NCBI GenBank assembly: GCA_028692395.1
Contig: JAQUXP010000011.1
Coordinates: 1 to 64,000, forward strand
Direction of reading: 5' to 3'
DNA length: 64,000 bases
Origin: Lachnospiraceae bacterium
GTDB lineage: Bacteria; Bacillota; Clostridia; Lachnospirales; Lachnospiraceae
Below the pieces are notes generated by a model, which was given only the letters and a program-made list of their open reading frames with translations, was not told where the DNA came from and did not search any database. The position numbers and the translations under genes were made by a program. Below, piece by piece: positions 7,170-15,776 of this stretch; the stretch's first letter is position 1, and every line of letters starts with the position of its first letter.

Positions 7170-8441
7170 ATGAAAGTTCTGATTGTAGGAAGCGGCGGAA
7201 GAGAGCATGTAATTGCCTGGAAGGTGGCACAGAGCAAAAAGGTTGATAAGATCTACTGTGCACCGGGCAATGCGGGAATTGCGGAATTTGCAGAGTGCGT
7301 GGACATAAAAGCCATGGAATTCGATAAGCTGGCAGCCTTCGCAAAAGAAAAAGAGATTGATCTGACGGTGGTAGGCATGGATGATCCGCTGGTAGGCGGT
7401 ATCGTGGATGTGTTTGAAGCTCAGGGACTTCGGGTGTTCGGACCTCGTAAAAATGCGGCAATTCTGGAGGGCTCCAAGGCATTTTCCAAGGATTTGATGA
7501 AAAAATATCATATTCCTACTGCAGGATACGAGAACTTCACAGATTCTGAGGCGGCTTTGGCTTATCTTGAGAAGGCAAAGTTTCCTATTGTGTTGAAGGC
7601 GGATGGTCTTGCTCTGGGAAAAGGTGTGCTGATCTGTCAGAATCTGGAGGAGGCCCGGGCCGGTGTCCAGGAGATTATGCTGGATAAGAAGTTTGGTTCT
7701 GCCGGAAATGAGATGGTTATCGAAGAATTTATGACCGGACGTGAGGTTTCCGTACTGTCCTTCGTAGATGGAAAGACGATTAAAACCATGACTTCTGCTC
7801 AGGATCACAAGCGTGCCATGGATGGAGATCAGGGTTTGAATACAGGTGGTATGGGAACCTTTTCCCCAAGCCCTTTCTATACCGAAGAGGTGGATGCTTT
7901 TTGTAAAAAGTATGTATATCAGCCAACGGTGGATGCCATGGCAGCGGAGGGCAGAGAGTTTAAGGGGATTATCTTCTTTGGTCTGATGCTCACAGAAGAG
8001 GGACCGAAGGTTCTGGAGTACAATGCTCGTTTTGGAGACCCGGAAGCACAGGTAGTACTGCCCCGGATGAAAAATGATATTGTGGAAGTGTTTGAAGCGT
8101 GTGTAGATGGAACCCTGGATCAGGTGGATCTGCAGTTTGCGGACAATGCAGCTGTCTGTGTCGTACTGGCAAGCGACGGCTATCCGGTTTCCTATGAAAA
8201 AGGCTTTCCGATCCACGGACTGGAAAAGTTTAAGGGAAGTGACCAGTATTTTGTATTTCATGCAGGTACGGCATCTAAGGATGGAGAAATCGTGACAAAT
8301 GGTGGACGTGTTCTCGGTGTGACAGCAACCGGTGAGGATTTGAAACAGGCAAGAGCCAATGCCTATAAGGCGGTGGAGCTTGTGGAATTTGAGAATAAGT
8401 ATTATCGCCATGATATTGGAAAAGCAATTGACGAGGCATAA
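7170..8441 (+). CDS. purD: Phosphoribosylamine-glycine ligase
   Basis: ATP-grasp enzyme joining phosphoribosylamine and glycine to give GAR. 423 aa. The N-terminal VLIVGSGGREHVIAWK block and the ATP-grasp motifs KADGLALGKGV (about 143-153), GGMGTFSPSP and LEYNARFGDPEAQ are clear. It starts 5 nt after purN and ends the cluster, followed by a long palindrome at 8445-8510. purH, which normally joins purN and purD in Firmicutes operons, is not between them. Confidence 0.95.
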   Translation: MKVLIVGSGGREHVIAWKVAQSKKVDKIYCAPGNAGIAEFAECVDIKAMEFDKLAAFAKEKEIDLTVVGMDDPLVGGIVDVFEAQGLRVFGPRKNAAILEGSKAFSKDLMKKYHIPTAGYENFTDSEAALAYLEKAKFPIVLKADGLALGKGVLICQNLEEARAGVQEIMLDKKFGSAGNEMVIEEFMTGREVSVLSFVDGKTIKTMTSAQDHKRAMDGDQGLNTGGMGTFSPSPFYTEEVDAFCKKYVYQPTVDAMAAEGREFKGIIFFGLMLTEEGPKVLEYNARFGDPEAQVVLPRMKNDIVEVFEACVDGTLDQVDLQFADNAAVCVVLASDGYPVSYEKGFPIHGLEKFKGSDQYFVFHAGTASKDGEIVTNGGRVLGVTATGEDLKQARANAYKAVELVEFENKYYRHDIGKAIDEA

Positions 8442-8444
8442 ATT

Positions 8445-8510
8445 ATAATGATTCGGGTATCACATAAAGCAGAAAGGCTTTGCTTTCCTGCTTTATGATA
8501 CCCGAATTAT
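8445..8510. repeat. Long palindrome after purD, no U-tract
   Basis: ATTCGGGTATCA...ATAAAGCAG on the left pairs with CTGCTTTATGATACCCGAAT on the right, with small bulges and a tight central loop near GGCTTTGC. The fold is about 66 nt. No T-run follows on either strand, so it is a poor intrinsic terminator by the usual rule, although its place between two transcription units suggests an end or RNA-stabilising hairpin. Confidence 0.7.
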
Positions 8511-8541
8511 GACGTTTATGAGAAATGGAGGATAGAGTAAT

Positions 8542-9414
8542 ATGATACAGGATATCGCACCACATCAATACAATGTGGCATATCAGCCAAAGCAGCCAAA
8601 ACCGTCAGATACACTTCTGATCTACAGGGGAGGAAAAATTCTTGCAGGATTTGTAAAAGATGAGATCTGCTTTCCTACCGTGGAGGAGATTCAAAGTATC
8701 TTTCCCGGGGCGGCTAAAAAGGCCAAGTATCTGTTCCGTATTGATGAACGGGATTATTATGAGCTGCGCAAACCGCCTATAGAAGCCTTTGATGGGTGGA
8801 AATACGAGGATATTCTGGTACTTCGAAGAGCAGTTCCCATGTGGAAAGCCTTTGCAGGCATTACCGGATATCAGATACATAACTGGTACAGTGATCATCA
8901 GTTTTGCGGCAGATGTGCCGCAGAGCTGGAGGCTGCACCTGGAGAACGGGCACTGAAATGTCCAGTCTGTGGAAAAATCATCTATCCTACGATAGCACCA
9001 AGTGTTATCGTGGCGGTAACCAATAAAGATCAGATTCTGATGACACGCTATGCCTCCAGTCACAGCAGCTACAAGAATTATGCACTGGTTGCAGGCTATG
9101 CGGAGGTAGGAGAAACACTGGAAGCAACTGTGCATCGGGAGGTCATGGAGGAAGTAGGACTTCGGGTGAAGAACCTGCGTTACTATAAGAGCCAGCCCTG
9201 GGCTTTTTCCGGAGCACTGCTGGTGGGATATTTTTGTGAAGTGGATGGAGACACCTCTGTAACACTGGAGGAGGAAGAGCTTTGTGAGGCAACCTGGTTT
9301 ACACGCAGTGAAATGCCGGTGAAGGATGATCATGTGATTAGTCTGACGAATGAAATGATGGAATATTTCCGCATTTACGGTTACCCAAAAGCAAGAGATG
9401 GAGAAAATGAATGA
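8542..9414 (+). CDS. nudC: NADH pyrophosphatase / NAD-cap hydrolase (Nudix)
   Basis: 290 aa with the NudC layout: an N-terminal domain, a zinc ribbon CGRC...CPVCG (about 119-141), and the Nudix box GYAEVGETLEATVHREVMEE with the REVMEE-type metal-binding core. It is followed by SQPWAFSGALLVGYF, the SQPWPF-like motif that marks the NADH-hydrolysing subgroup. It cleaves NADH to NMNH and AMP and removes NAD caps from RNA in characterised relatives. It overlaps truA by 4 nt. Confidence 0.88.
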   Translation: MIQDIAPHQYNVAYQPKQPKPSDTLLIYRGGKILAGFVKDEICFPTVEEIQSIFPGAAKKAKYLFRIDERDYYELRKPPIEAFDGWKYEDILVLRRAVPMWKAFAGITGYQIHNWYSDHQFCGRCAAELEAAPGERALKCPVCGKIIYPTIAPSVIVAVTNKDQILMTRYASSHSSYKNYALVAGYAEVGETLEATVHREVMEEVGLRVKNLRYYKSQPWAFSGALLVGYFCEVDGDTSVTLEEEELCEATWFTRSEMPVKDDHVISLTNEMMEYFRIYGYPKARDGENE

Positions 9415-10175
9415 ATTATAAAATGATAGTACAGTATGATGGAACAAGATATGACGGATGGCAGAGACAGGGGAACACCTCCAATACGATTCAGGGAAAG
9501 CTGGAAGCAGTGTTATCCCGGATGGACGGCGAACCCTGTGAAGTGATAGGGTCCGGGAGAACCGATGCCGGAGTACACAGCTATGGTCAGGCGGCCAATG
9601 TGCATCTGAAGAGGGAATGGTCCGCATCCGAGATTCTGGAATATGTGAATCGCTATCTTCCGGAAGATATTGAGGTAACAGAGGTTACTCCGGCGGAAGA
9701 GAGATTTCACGCCAGGTTACATGCCGTGAAGAAAACCTACTGTTATCAGATTGGAATCGGAAGCAGCAAGCATGTATTTCAGCGGAAATATTGTTATCAT
9801 ACAGAGGAACCCCTTCAGGTGGAGGAGATGCAAAAAGCAGCGCAGGCATTGGTGGGAACCCATGATTTTCAGAGCTTCTGCTCCAGCAAGCGCAGTAAAA
9901 AATCTACAGTCCGGACAATCTATGAAGCAAGAGTGGAGCTGGATGAAGAATCCCGGATGGTGCGCTGCATCTTTACAGCAGATGGTTTCCTGTATAACAT
10001 GGTGCGGATTTTGACGGGAACTCTGATGGAAGTGGGCCAGGGAAAGCGAAAGGCATATGAGATGGAACACATTCTGGAAGCCCGAGATCGTCAGGCAGCC
10101 GGAATGACGGCACCTGCGCAGGGACTGATCCTTGTGAATGTGGAATACCCGCAAAAGGAAGGTACACGAAGATGA
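9411..10175 (+). CDS. truA: tRNA pseudouridine(38-40) synthase
   Basis: Converts uridines 38-40 of the tRNA anticodon arm to pseudouridine. 254 aa, usual length. The catalytic Asp lies in the GSGRTDAGVHSYGQ motif (about residues 46-59). Family blocks YDGTRYDGWQRQ, RYLPEDIEV and FLYNMVRILTGTL are present. It starts in the ATGA overlap with nudC and ends in an overlap with the HAD gene, so the three are translated from one message. Confidence 0.95.
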   Translation: MNYKMIVQYDGTRYDGWQRQGNTSNTIQGKLEAVLSRMDGEPCEVIGSGRTDAGVHSYGQAANVHLKREWSASEILEYVNRYLPEDIEVTEVTPAEERFHARLHAVKKTYCYQIGIGSSKHVFQRKYCYHTEEPLQVEEMQKAAQALVGTHDFQSFCSSKRSKKSTVRTIYEARVELDEESRMVRCIFTADGFLYNMVRILTGTLMEVGQGKRKAYEMEHILEARDRQAAGMTAPAQGLILVNVEYPQKEGTRR

Positions 10176-10846
10176 AACAGTATTATGGTGCGATTTTTGA
10201 CCTGGATGGCACCCTGCTGGATTCTATGGGCGTCTGGCGTCAGCTGGATATAGATTTTCTGGGAAAACGTGGACTGGAGGTTCCGGCAGATTATCTGGAG
10301 GCCATCACGCCACTGGGGTTTGAGCGTGCTGCGGCATATACCATCCACCGTTTTTCCCTTCCGGAAACACCGGAGGAGATTATTGCCGAATGGATGGAGA
10401 TGGCCCGCAAGGCCTATGCCAACAAGGTGGTATTAAAGCCAAACGTCAGAGGCTATCTGGAGAGATTATCAGAGCTTGGTATACCTATCGCTGCGGCTAC
10501 CTCCTCGGACAGGGAACTGTTCCTGCCTGCCTTAAGACGCAACGGCATCTCTGATTATTTCCAGAGTATTGTCACGGTTAGTGAGGTTACAAGAGGAAAA
10601 GGTTTTCCCGATATTTATGAAAAGGCGGCCGAACAGATTGGGGAGGCCCCGCAAAATTGTGTGGTTTATGAAGATATTATAGAAGGTATTCGAGGTGCAA
10701 ATTTAGGCGGCTTTTATTCTGTGGGTGTTTATGACAGGGAATCTGAGTTCAATCGTCCCGCTATTCTTCGGGAATCCCGTCATTATATTCAAAATTTCAG
10801 GGAACTTCTCCAACTCCACCAGGATCATTTTTGTTTTCCGGAATAA
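10172..10846 (+). CDS. HAD-family phosphatase, beta-phosphoglucomutase-like
   Basis: 224 aa. Motif I DLDGTLLDSMGVW has the nucleophile and acid/base Asp pair; motif II is AAATSSDR; motif III Lys is in RGKGFPD; motif IV is VVYEDIIEGI. The inserted alpha-helical cap after motif I fits subclass I (phosphoglycolate phosphatase/phosphoglucomutase-like). A small phosphorylated metabolite is the likely substrate, but which one cannot be read from the sequence. It ends the nudC-truA unit. Confidence 0.85.
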   Translation: MKQYYGAIFDLDGTLLDSMGVWRQLDIDFLGKRGLEVPADYLEAITPLGFERAAAYTIHRFSLPETPEEIIAEWMEMARKAYANKVVLKPNVRGYLERLSELGIPIAAATSSDRELFLPALRRNGISDYFQSIVTVSEVTRGKGFPDIYEKAAEQIGEAPQNCVVYEDIIEGIRGANLGGFYSVGVYDRESEFNRPAILRESRHYIQNFRELLQLHQDHFCFPE

Positions 10847-10866
10847 CTGACAGGCGCAAAAAATAT

Positions 10867-10896
10867 TTGCACAAACACATGTTTGCATGTTATAAT
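10867..10896 (+). promoter_or_regulatory. Promoter upstream of parE
   Basis: TTGCAC (10867-10872), 18-bp spacer, perfect TATAAT (10891-10896). The spacer and -35 region contain ACAAACA...TGTTTGCATG, a partial inverted repeat that could bind a regulator. Confidence 0.6.
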
Positions 10897-10949
10897 CAGT
10901 TCTCAGGATAGAGGATATTATTATTTCTTTAAGTAAAGGTGGCAGAAAG

Positions 10950-12872
10950 ATGGCAAAAGAAGTTTATGACGCCAGCAGCATATCAGTGCTGGAGGGCCTG
11001 GAAGCGGTAAGAAAGCGTCCGGGTATGTATATTGGCAGTACGACAAGAAAAGGTCTGAATCATCTGGTTTATGAAATTGTAGATAACGCAGTGGACGAGC
11101 ATCTGGCCGGCTACTGCGATAAAATACAGGTAATATTGGAGCAGGACGGTTCCTGCACCGTGGTGGATAATGGAAGGGGAATCCCTGTGGGGATGCATGA
11201 AAAGGGCATCTCTGCAGAGCGTCTGGTATTTACTACTTTACATGCAGGTGGAAAGTTCGATAACAGTGCCTATAAAACCAGCGGTGGTCTTCATGGAGTA
11301 GGTTCCTCTGTGGTAAATGCACTGTCAACCTATCTGGATATTAAGATCAGCCGGGAAGGTTACGTGCACCATGATTATTACGAGAGAGGGATACCGGCAC
11401 TGGAGCTGGAGGAAGGTCTGCTTCCCAAACTGGGAAGGACAAAAGAGACAGGAACCTGTGTCAATTTCCTGCCGGATCCGGAGATTTTTGAGAAAACCAG
11501 ATTTGTTGCAGCGGAGATTAAGTCCAGACTCCATGAGACTGCTTATCTGAATCCCAATCTGCAGATCGAATTTGAAGATAAGAGAGCAGGATCTGAGGAG
11601 ACGGTTATCTATCACGAGCCGGAGGGAATCGTAGGCTTTGTACAGGATCTGAATAAGAAAAAAGAAGTGATCCATGAGCCGATCTATTTCAAAGGGGAAA
11701 ACGAAGGGATTACGGTAGAGGTTGCATTTCAGTTTATCAATGAATTCCAGGAAAATGTTCTGGGATTTTGTAATAATATCTATAATGCAGAGGGCGGTGC
11801 TCATCTGACCGGGTTTAAGACCCAGTTTACTACCGTTATGAACAGCTATGCCAGAGAACTGGGCATTTTGAAGGAAAAGGATACCAACTTTACCGGCGCT
11901 GACATTCGAAATGGTATGACGGCAGTGGTATCTATCAAGCATCCGGATCCAAGGTTTGAAGGACAGACGAAGACGAAGCTGGATAACCAGGATGCGGCAA
12001 AAGCCACCAGTAAGGTTACAGGGGAAGAAGTCGTGCTGTACTTTGACCGGAATCTGGAAGTGCTGAAGAACGTACTTGCCTGCGCAGAGCGTTCTGCCAG
12101 GATTCGAAAAACAGAAGAAAAAGCAAAGACGAATATGCTGACAAGACAGAAGTATTCCTTTGATTCCAATGGAAAGCTTGCAAACTGCGAAAGCCGGGAT
12201 GCTTCCCGGTGCGAGATCTTTATCGTGGAGGGAGATTCTGCCGGAGGCTCTGCCAAGATGGCAAGAAACCGTAATTTTCAGGCTATCATGCCCATCCGCG
12301 GCAAGATTTTGAATGTGGAAAAAGCCACGATTGATAAGGTGCTTGCCAATGCAGAGATTAAGACTATGATCAACGCATTTGGATGCGGATTTTCCGAGGG
12401 CTATGGAAATGACTTTGATATTACGAAGCTTCGATATGATAAAATTATTATCATGGCCGATGCCGATGTAGATGGTGCCCATATTTCCACCCTGCTTCTG
12501 ACGCTCTTCTATCGGTTTATGCCGGAGTTGATCTTTGAGGGACATGTGTATGTCGCCATGCCGCCTCTCTATAAGACCATGCCCTCCAAAGGACAGGAGC
12601 AGTATCTCTATGATGACAAGGCACTGGAAATCTACCGGAAGAAGCATAAGGGAGAAAAATTCACCCTGCAGCGCTACAAAGGTCTTGGAGAGATGGATGC
12701 CAGCCAGCTTTGGGAGACAACACTGGATCCGGAGCATCGTATGCTGAAGCAGATTGAAATCGAAGATGCCCGTATGGCATCGGATGTAACAGAGATACTG
12801 ATGGGAAATGATGTTCCGCCCCGTAAGGCATTTATCTATGAGCATGCTGCGGATGCGGAGCTGGATGTATAG
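10950..12872 (+). CDS. parE: Type IIA topoisomerase ATPase subunit (ParE/GyrB)
   Basis: 640 aa. The GHKL ATPase domain has VRKRPGMYIGST, EIVDNAVDEH and HGVGSSVVNALS; the transducer contains QTKTKL; the TOPRIM domain contains EGDSAGGSAK and DADVDGAHI; the C-terminal block is QRYKGLGEMDASQLWETT. It is the energy-using partner of the strand-cutting subunit directly downstream. GyrB and ParE are hard to tell apart by motifs. The ParE call rests on the partner, which lacks a GyrA box. A GyrB-like paralogue cannot be excluded. Confidence 0.8.
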   Translation: MAKEVYDASSISVLEGLEAVRKRPGMYIGSTTRKGLNHLVYEIVDNAVDEHLAGYCDKIQVILEQDGSCTVVDNGRGIPVGMHEKGISAERLVFTTLHAGGKFDNSAYKTSGGLHGVGSSVVNALSTYLDIKISREGYVHHDYYERGIPALELEEGLLPKLGRTKETGTCVNFLPDPEIFEKTRFVAAEIKSRLHETAYLNPNLQIEFEDKRAGSEETVIYHEPEGIVGFVQDLNKKKEVIHEPIYFKGENEGITVEVAFQFINEFQENVLGFCNNIYNAEGGAHLTGFKTQFTTVMNSYARELGILKEKDTNFTGADIRNGMTAVVSIKHPDPRFEGQTKTKLDNQDAAKATSKVTGEEVVLYFDRNLEVLKNVLACAERSARIRKTEEKAKTNMLTRQKYSFDSNGKLANCESRDASRCEIFIVEGDSAGGSAKMARNRNFQAIMPIRGKILNVEKATIDKVLANAEIKTMINAFGCGFSEGYGNDFDITKLRYDKIIIMADADVDGAHISTLLLTLFYRFMPELIFEGHVYVAMPPLYKTMPSKGQEQYLYDDKALEIYRKKHKGEKFTLQRYKGLGEMDASQLWETTLDPEHRMLKQIEIEDARMASDVTEILMGNDVPPRKAFIYEHAADAELDV

Positions 12873-12886
12873 GGAGTGAAGTGACA

Positions 12887-15124
12887 ATGGAAGAACAAAT
12901 TATCAAAACCGAATATTCGGAGCTGATGCAGAAGTCTTATATTGACTATGCCATGAGCGTTATCGTGGCACGTGCACTCCCGGATGCAAGAGACGGATTA
13001 AAACCGGTGCAGCGAAGAACTCTTTACGATATGCAGGAGCTTGGCATCAGCTATGACAAGCCTTACCGAAAGTGCGCCCGTATCGTAGGAGATACCATGG
13101 GTAAATATCATCCCCATGGGGATTCTTCTATCTACGATGCCCTGGTGGTACTGGCTCAGGACTTCAAAAAAGGTCAGATTCTGGTGGATGGTCACGGAAA
13201 TTTTGGCTCTATCGAGGGGGATGGCGCTGCTGCCATGCGTTACACGGAGGCCCGCCTTGCAAAAATCACCCAGGAAGTCTATCTGAAGGATATGGATAAG
13301 GATGTTATTGATTTTGTTCCAAACTTTGATGAGACAGAAAAAGAGCCGGAGGTACTCCCGGTGAGACTGCCGAATCTTCTGGTTAATGGAGCTGACGGTA
13401 TTGCAGTTGGTATGGCTACCAGCATTCCCCCTCATAATCTGGGGGAGGTTGTGGATGCAGTCAAAGCTTACATGAAGGATGAGGACATCACCACAAAAGG
13501 ACTTATGCGCTATGTAAAGGGTCCGGATTTTCCTACAGGTGGAATTGTGGCAAATAAAGATGAACTTGCCCAGATCTATGAAACCGGAAGTGGAAAGATT
13601 AAGCTTAGAGGTCATATTGAGGTGGAAAAAGGGAAAGCCGGAAAGCAGTATCTGGTGATTACAGAGATTCCCTATACTATGATTGGTGCCAATATCGGAA
13701 AATTCTTAAACGATGTGGCAGGTCTGGTGGAAACCAAGAAAACCCAGGATATCATCGACATTTCCAATCAGTCCTCCAAGGAGGGAATCCGGATCGTACT
13801 GGAGCTTCGAAAGGGTGCAGATGTGGAACAGCTGACGGCGCTTCTTTATAAAAAGACACGTCTGGAGGATACCTTCGGCGTGAATATGCTGGCAGTCGTT
13901 GATGGCAGACCGGAGGTTTTAAGCCTGAAAAAGCTTATCGAGCATCATGTAGATTTCCAGTTTGACATCTGTACCAGAAAACATCAGAATCTCCTGGCCA
14001 GGGAACTGGAAAAGAAAGAGATTCAGGAAGGTCTGATTAAGGCATGTGATGTCATCGATCTGATTATCGAGATTTTGAGAGGCAGCAAGAATCAGAAGCA
14101 GGTAAAGGACTGCCTGACACTTGGTATTACAGAAGGCATACGTTTCAAGACAAAGGCCAGTGAAAAGGCAGCAAAGCAGCTTTCCTTTACCCAGCGACAG
14201 GCAACGGCAATTCTTGAGATGCGTCTGTATCGTCTGATCGGGCTGGAAATTGACGCACTGATGAAGGAACACCAGGAAACCTTGGATCGTATTGCCCGCT
14301 ATGAAGACATTTTGAATAATTATGATTCTATGGCACAGGTGATCATGGAGGATCTGGATCGAAGCAAGAGGGAATTTGGCAGGAAACGCAGGACAGTGAT
14401 TGAAAATGCAGAAGAAATCGTACTCGAGGAGAAAAAGATCGAGGAGACGGAAGTTGTATTTTTGATGGATCGGTTTGGATATGCCAAGACCGTGGATGTG
14501 GGTACCTATGAGCGCAATAAAGAAGCAGCGGATCAGGAATATCGCTACGTGTTCCGCTGTATGAATACGGATAAAATCTGTGTATTTACAGACTGCGGCA
14601 AGATGCACAGCGTGAAAGTGATGGATCTGCCTTATGGAAAATTCCGGGATAAGGGAACCCCTGTGGACAATCTCTGCAATTACAGCAGTGCCCAGGAGCA
14701 GATGGTATTTGTTGCCAGTCTGAATATGATCCGGCAGCAAAAGCTGGTCTTTATATCTGGCAGTGGCATGTGTAAGCTGGTGGATGGTTTTGAATTTGAT
14801 GTGTCCAAGCGAACCATAGCCGCTACGAAGCTTGGGGACGAGCAGGAAAAGGTAGTGCTGATTGGCCTCTATGAGGAAAGTGATTATCTCGTATTGCAGA
14901 GCAAAGAAGGGTATTTTGTAAGATTTCTGCTCTCTGAGATACCAGAGAAGAAAAAGACGGCTATCGGTGTGCGGGGGATGAAGCTTGGTGCAGGGGATGA
15001 GATTATTCATGCATATCTGCTGGCAAATCGCATGGAATATGAGATTACTTATAAAGACAAGCCGCTTGTTTTGAATAAATTGAAGCTTTCCAGACGTGAC
15101 AGTAAGGGAATCAAAAAACAGTAG
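12887..15124 (+). CDS. parC: Type IIA topoisomerase cleavage subunit (ParC-like)
   Basis: About 745 aa. The N-terminal breakage-reunion domain is complete: [30 protein letters not shown], and the catalytic Tyr119 in [10 protein letters not shown]. The C-terminal domain has only about five loose blades. Where GyrA carries its QRRGGKG box (after [11 protein letters not shown]) no such motif is present, which argues for topoisomerase IV (decatenation, relaxation) over gyrase. AGGGAG at 12871-12876 favours the ATG at 12887; GTG at 12881 is the alternative. It is co-transcribed with parE. Confidence 0.8.
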   Translation: MEEQIIKTEYSELMQKSYIDYAMSVIVARALPDARDGLKPVQRRTLYDMQELGISYDKPYRKCARIVGDTMGKYHPHGDSSIYDALVVLAQDFKKGQILVDGHGNFGSIEGDGAAAMRYTEARLAKITQEVYLKDMDKDVIDFVPNFDETEKEPEVLPVRLPNLLVNGADGIAVGMATSIPPHNLGEVVDAVKAYMKDEDITTKGLMRYVKGPDFPTGGIVANKDELAQIYETGSGKIKLRGHIEVEKGKAGKQYLVITEIPYTMIGANIGKFLNDVAGLVETKKTQDIIDISNQSSKEGIRIVLELRKGADVEQLTALLYKKTRLEDTFGVNMLAVVDGRPEVLSLKKLIEHHVDFQFDICTRKHQNLLARELEKKEIQEGLIKACDVIDLIIEILRGSKNQKQVKDCLTLGITEGIRFKTKASEKAAKQLSFTQRQATAILEMRLYRLIGLEIDALMKEHQETLDRIARYEDILNNYDSMAQVIMEDLDRSKREFGRKRRTVIENAEEIVLEEKKIEETEVVFLMDRFGYAKTVDVGTYERNKEAADQEYRYVFRCMNTDKICVFTDCGKMHSVKVMDLPYGKFRDKGTPVDNLCNYSSAQEQMVFVASLNMIRQQKLVFISGSGMCKLVDGFEFDVSKRTIAATKLGDEQEKVVLIGLYEESDYLVLQSKEGYFVRFLLSEIPEKKKTAIGVRGMKLGAGDEIIHAYLLANRMEYEITYKDKPLVLNKLKLSRRDSKGIKKQ

Positions 15125-15189
15125 GTAAGCAGTAAAAAACCGGAGAAGCATAAGAGACTGGAAAAAGCTCAGACTGCAGGGCAGGAGAA

Positions 15190-15215
15190 GGGCCCAGGTT
15201 TTTTGACCTGAGCCC
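15190..15215 (+). terminator. Hairpin downstream of parC (weak terminator)
   Basis: GGGCCCAGGT (15190-15199) pairs with ACCTGAGCCC (15206-15215) with one mismatch. No T-run follows, so termination efficiency is doubtful. Confidence 0.4.
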
Positions 15216-15222
15216 GATAGGA

Positions 15223-15510
15223 AAAGAAGTATTTCTCATCTATGTAAATTGAAATTGTTTTTAGGCGAGTGGCGTCAGTTATCGGCAATGAACCTGCGGA
15301 TCACCGACGTCCTCTTATATTTTGTACTTGTGTACGATTATTATTACAAACGAGTGGCTGCTCTGAGGGGGGATATATGAGCAGCTGTCTTGCTCGTTTG
15401 TATGAGATAAGTATACTGGGAAAATGTGAGAGAAGTGTGTACGAATTCGAAAATAAGTCTGAAGAAAGGCAAAATAAAAACAAAAGAAAGACCAAATAAA
15501 ATATAAAGTA
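15223..15510. other. Unassigned structured non-coding stretch
   Basis: The gap between parC and tRNA-Thr is nearly 500 bp. Two hairpins stand out. GGCGTCAGTTAT near 15266 pairs imperfectly with ATCACCGACGTCC near 15300. ACAAACGAG (15346-15354) with GCTGCTC (15357-15363) pairs with GAGCAGC (15379-15385) and CTCGTTTGT (15393-15401). A 40-codon frame (15377-15499, MSSCLARLYEISILG...) has a good AGGGGGG site in front, but its content is AT-rich and low complexity at the end, and I do not call it. It could be a small RNA on either strand. Confidence 0.4.
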
Positions 15511-15520
15511 GAAAAACATA

Positions 15521-15569
15521 AAAAAAACAACCCAAGAAAAGTATCAATTGGAACCTTTCATTGGGGTGT
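15521..15569 (-). terminator. Terminator of tRNA-Thr transcript
   Basis: Read on the minus strand, ACACCCCAA (15569-15561) pairs with TTGGGTTGT (15535-15527) and is followed by a T-run (15527-15521). It lies about 50 nt beyond the tRNA 3' end. Confidence 0.6.
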
Positions 15570-15619
15570 TTTGCTATTTGCAATATCATAAGAAATATGA
15601 TAAAATCAACATTTGGAAA

Positions 15620-15691
15620 GCCGAAAATCGGACTCGAACCGACGACCCCTTCATTACGAGTGAAGTGCTCTACCAACTGAGCTATTTCGGC
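15620..15691 (-). tRNA. tRNA-Thr (anticodon CGT)
   Basis: On the minus strand the 72-nt sequence folds into a standard cloverleaf: acceptor GCCGAAA/TTTCGGC, D-arm GCTC-AGTTGGTA-GAGC, anticodon arm CTTCA-CTCGTAA-TGAAG, T-arm GTCGG-TTCGAGT-CCGAT. Anticodon CGT reads ACG. No CCA is encoded directly after the acceptor stem, so it must be added. Confidence 0.96.
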
Positions 15692-15711
15692 GTTTGCGTG
15701 AAACAATAGAT

Positions 15712-15740
15712 ATTATACTATGTTTTGAAAAAAATTACAA
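15712..15740 (-). promoter_or_regulatory. Promoter of tRNA-Thr
   Basis: On the minus strand TTGTAA (15740-15735), 17-bp spacer, perfect TATAAT (15717-15712), placed about 20 bp upstream of the mature tRNA 5' end. Confidence 0.7.
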
Positions 15741-15776
15741 CAAAAAAGTTTATCTTTTTTCACAAGGGAGAATTTT

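Noticed and set aside
10950-15124. gyrBA instead of parEC
   Set aside because: The cleavage subunit lacks a GyrA box and has a reduced C-terminal domain. The call is kept with moderate confidence because motifs in the ATPase subunit do not separate the two.
15377-15499. 40-codon frame MSSCLARLYEISILG with a strong ribosome binding site
   Set aside because: Its start lies in the loop of a perfect hairpin and the end is AT-rich, low-complexity Lys/Asn/Glu; no conservation evidence is available.
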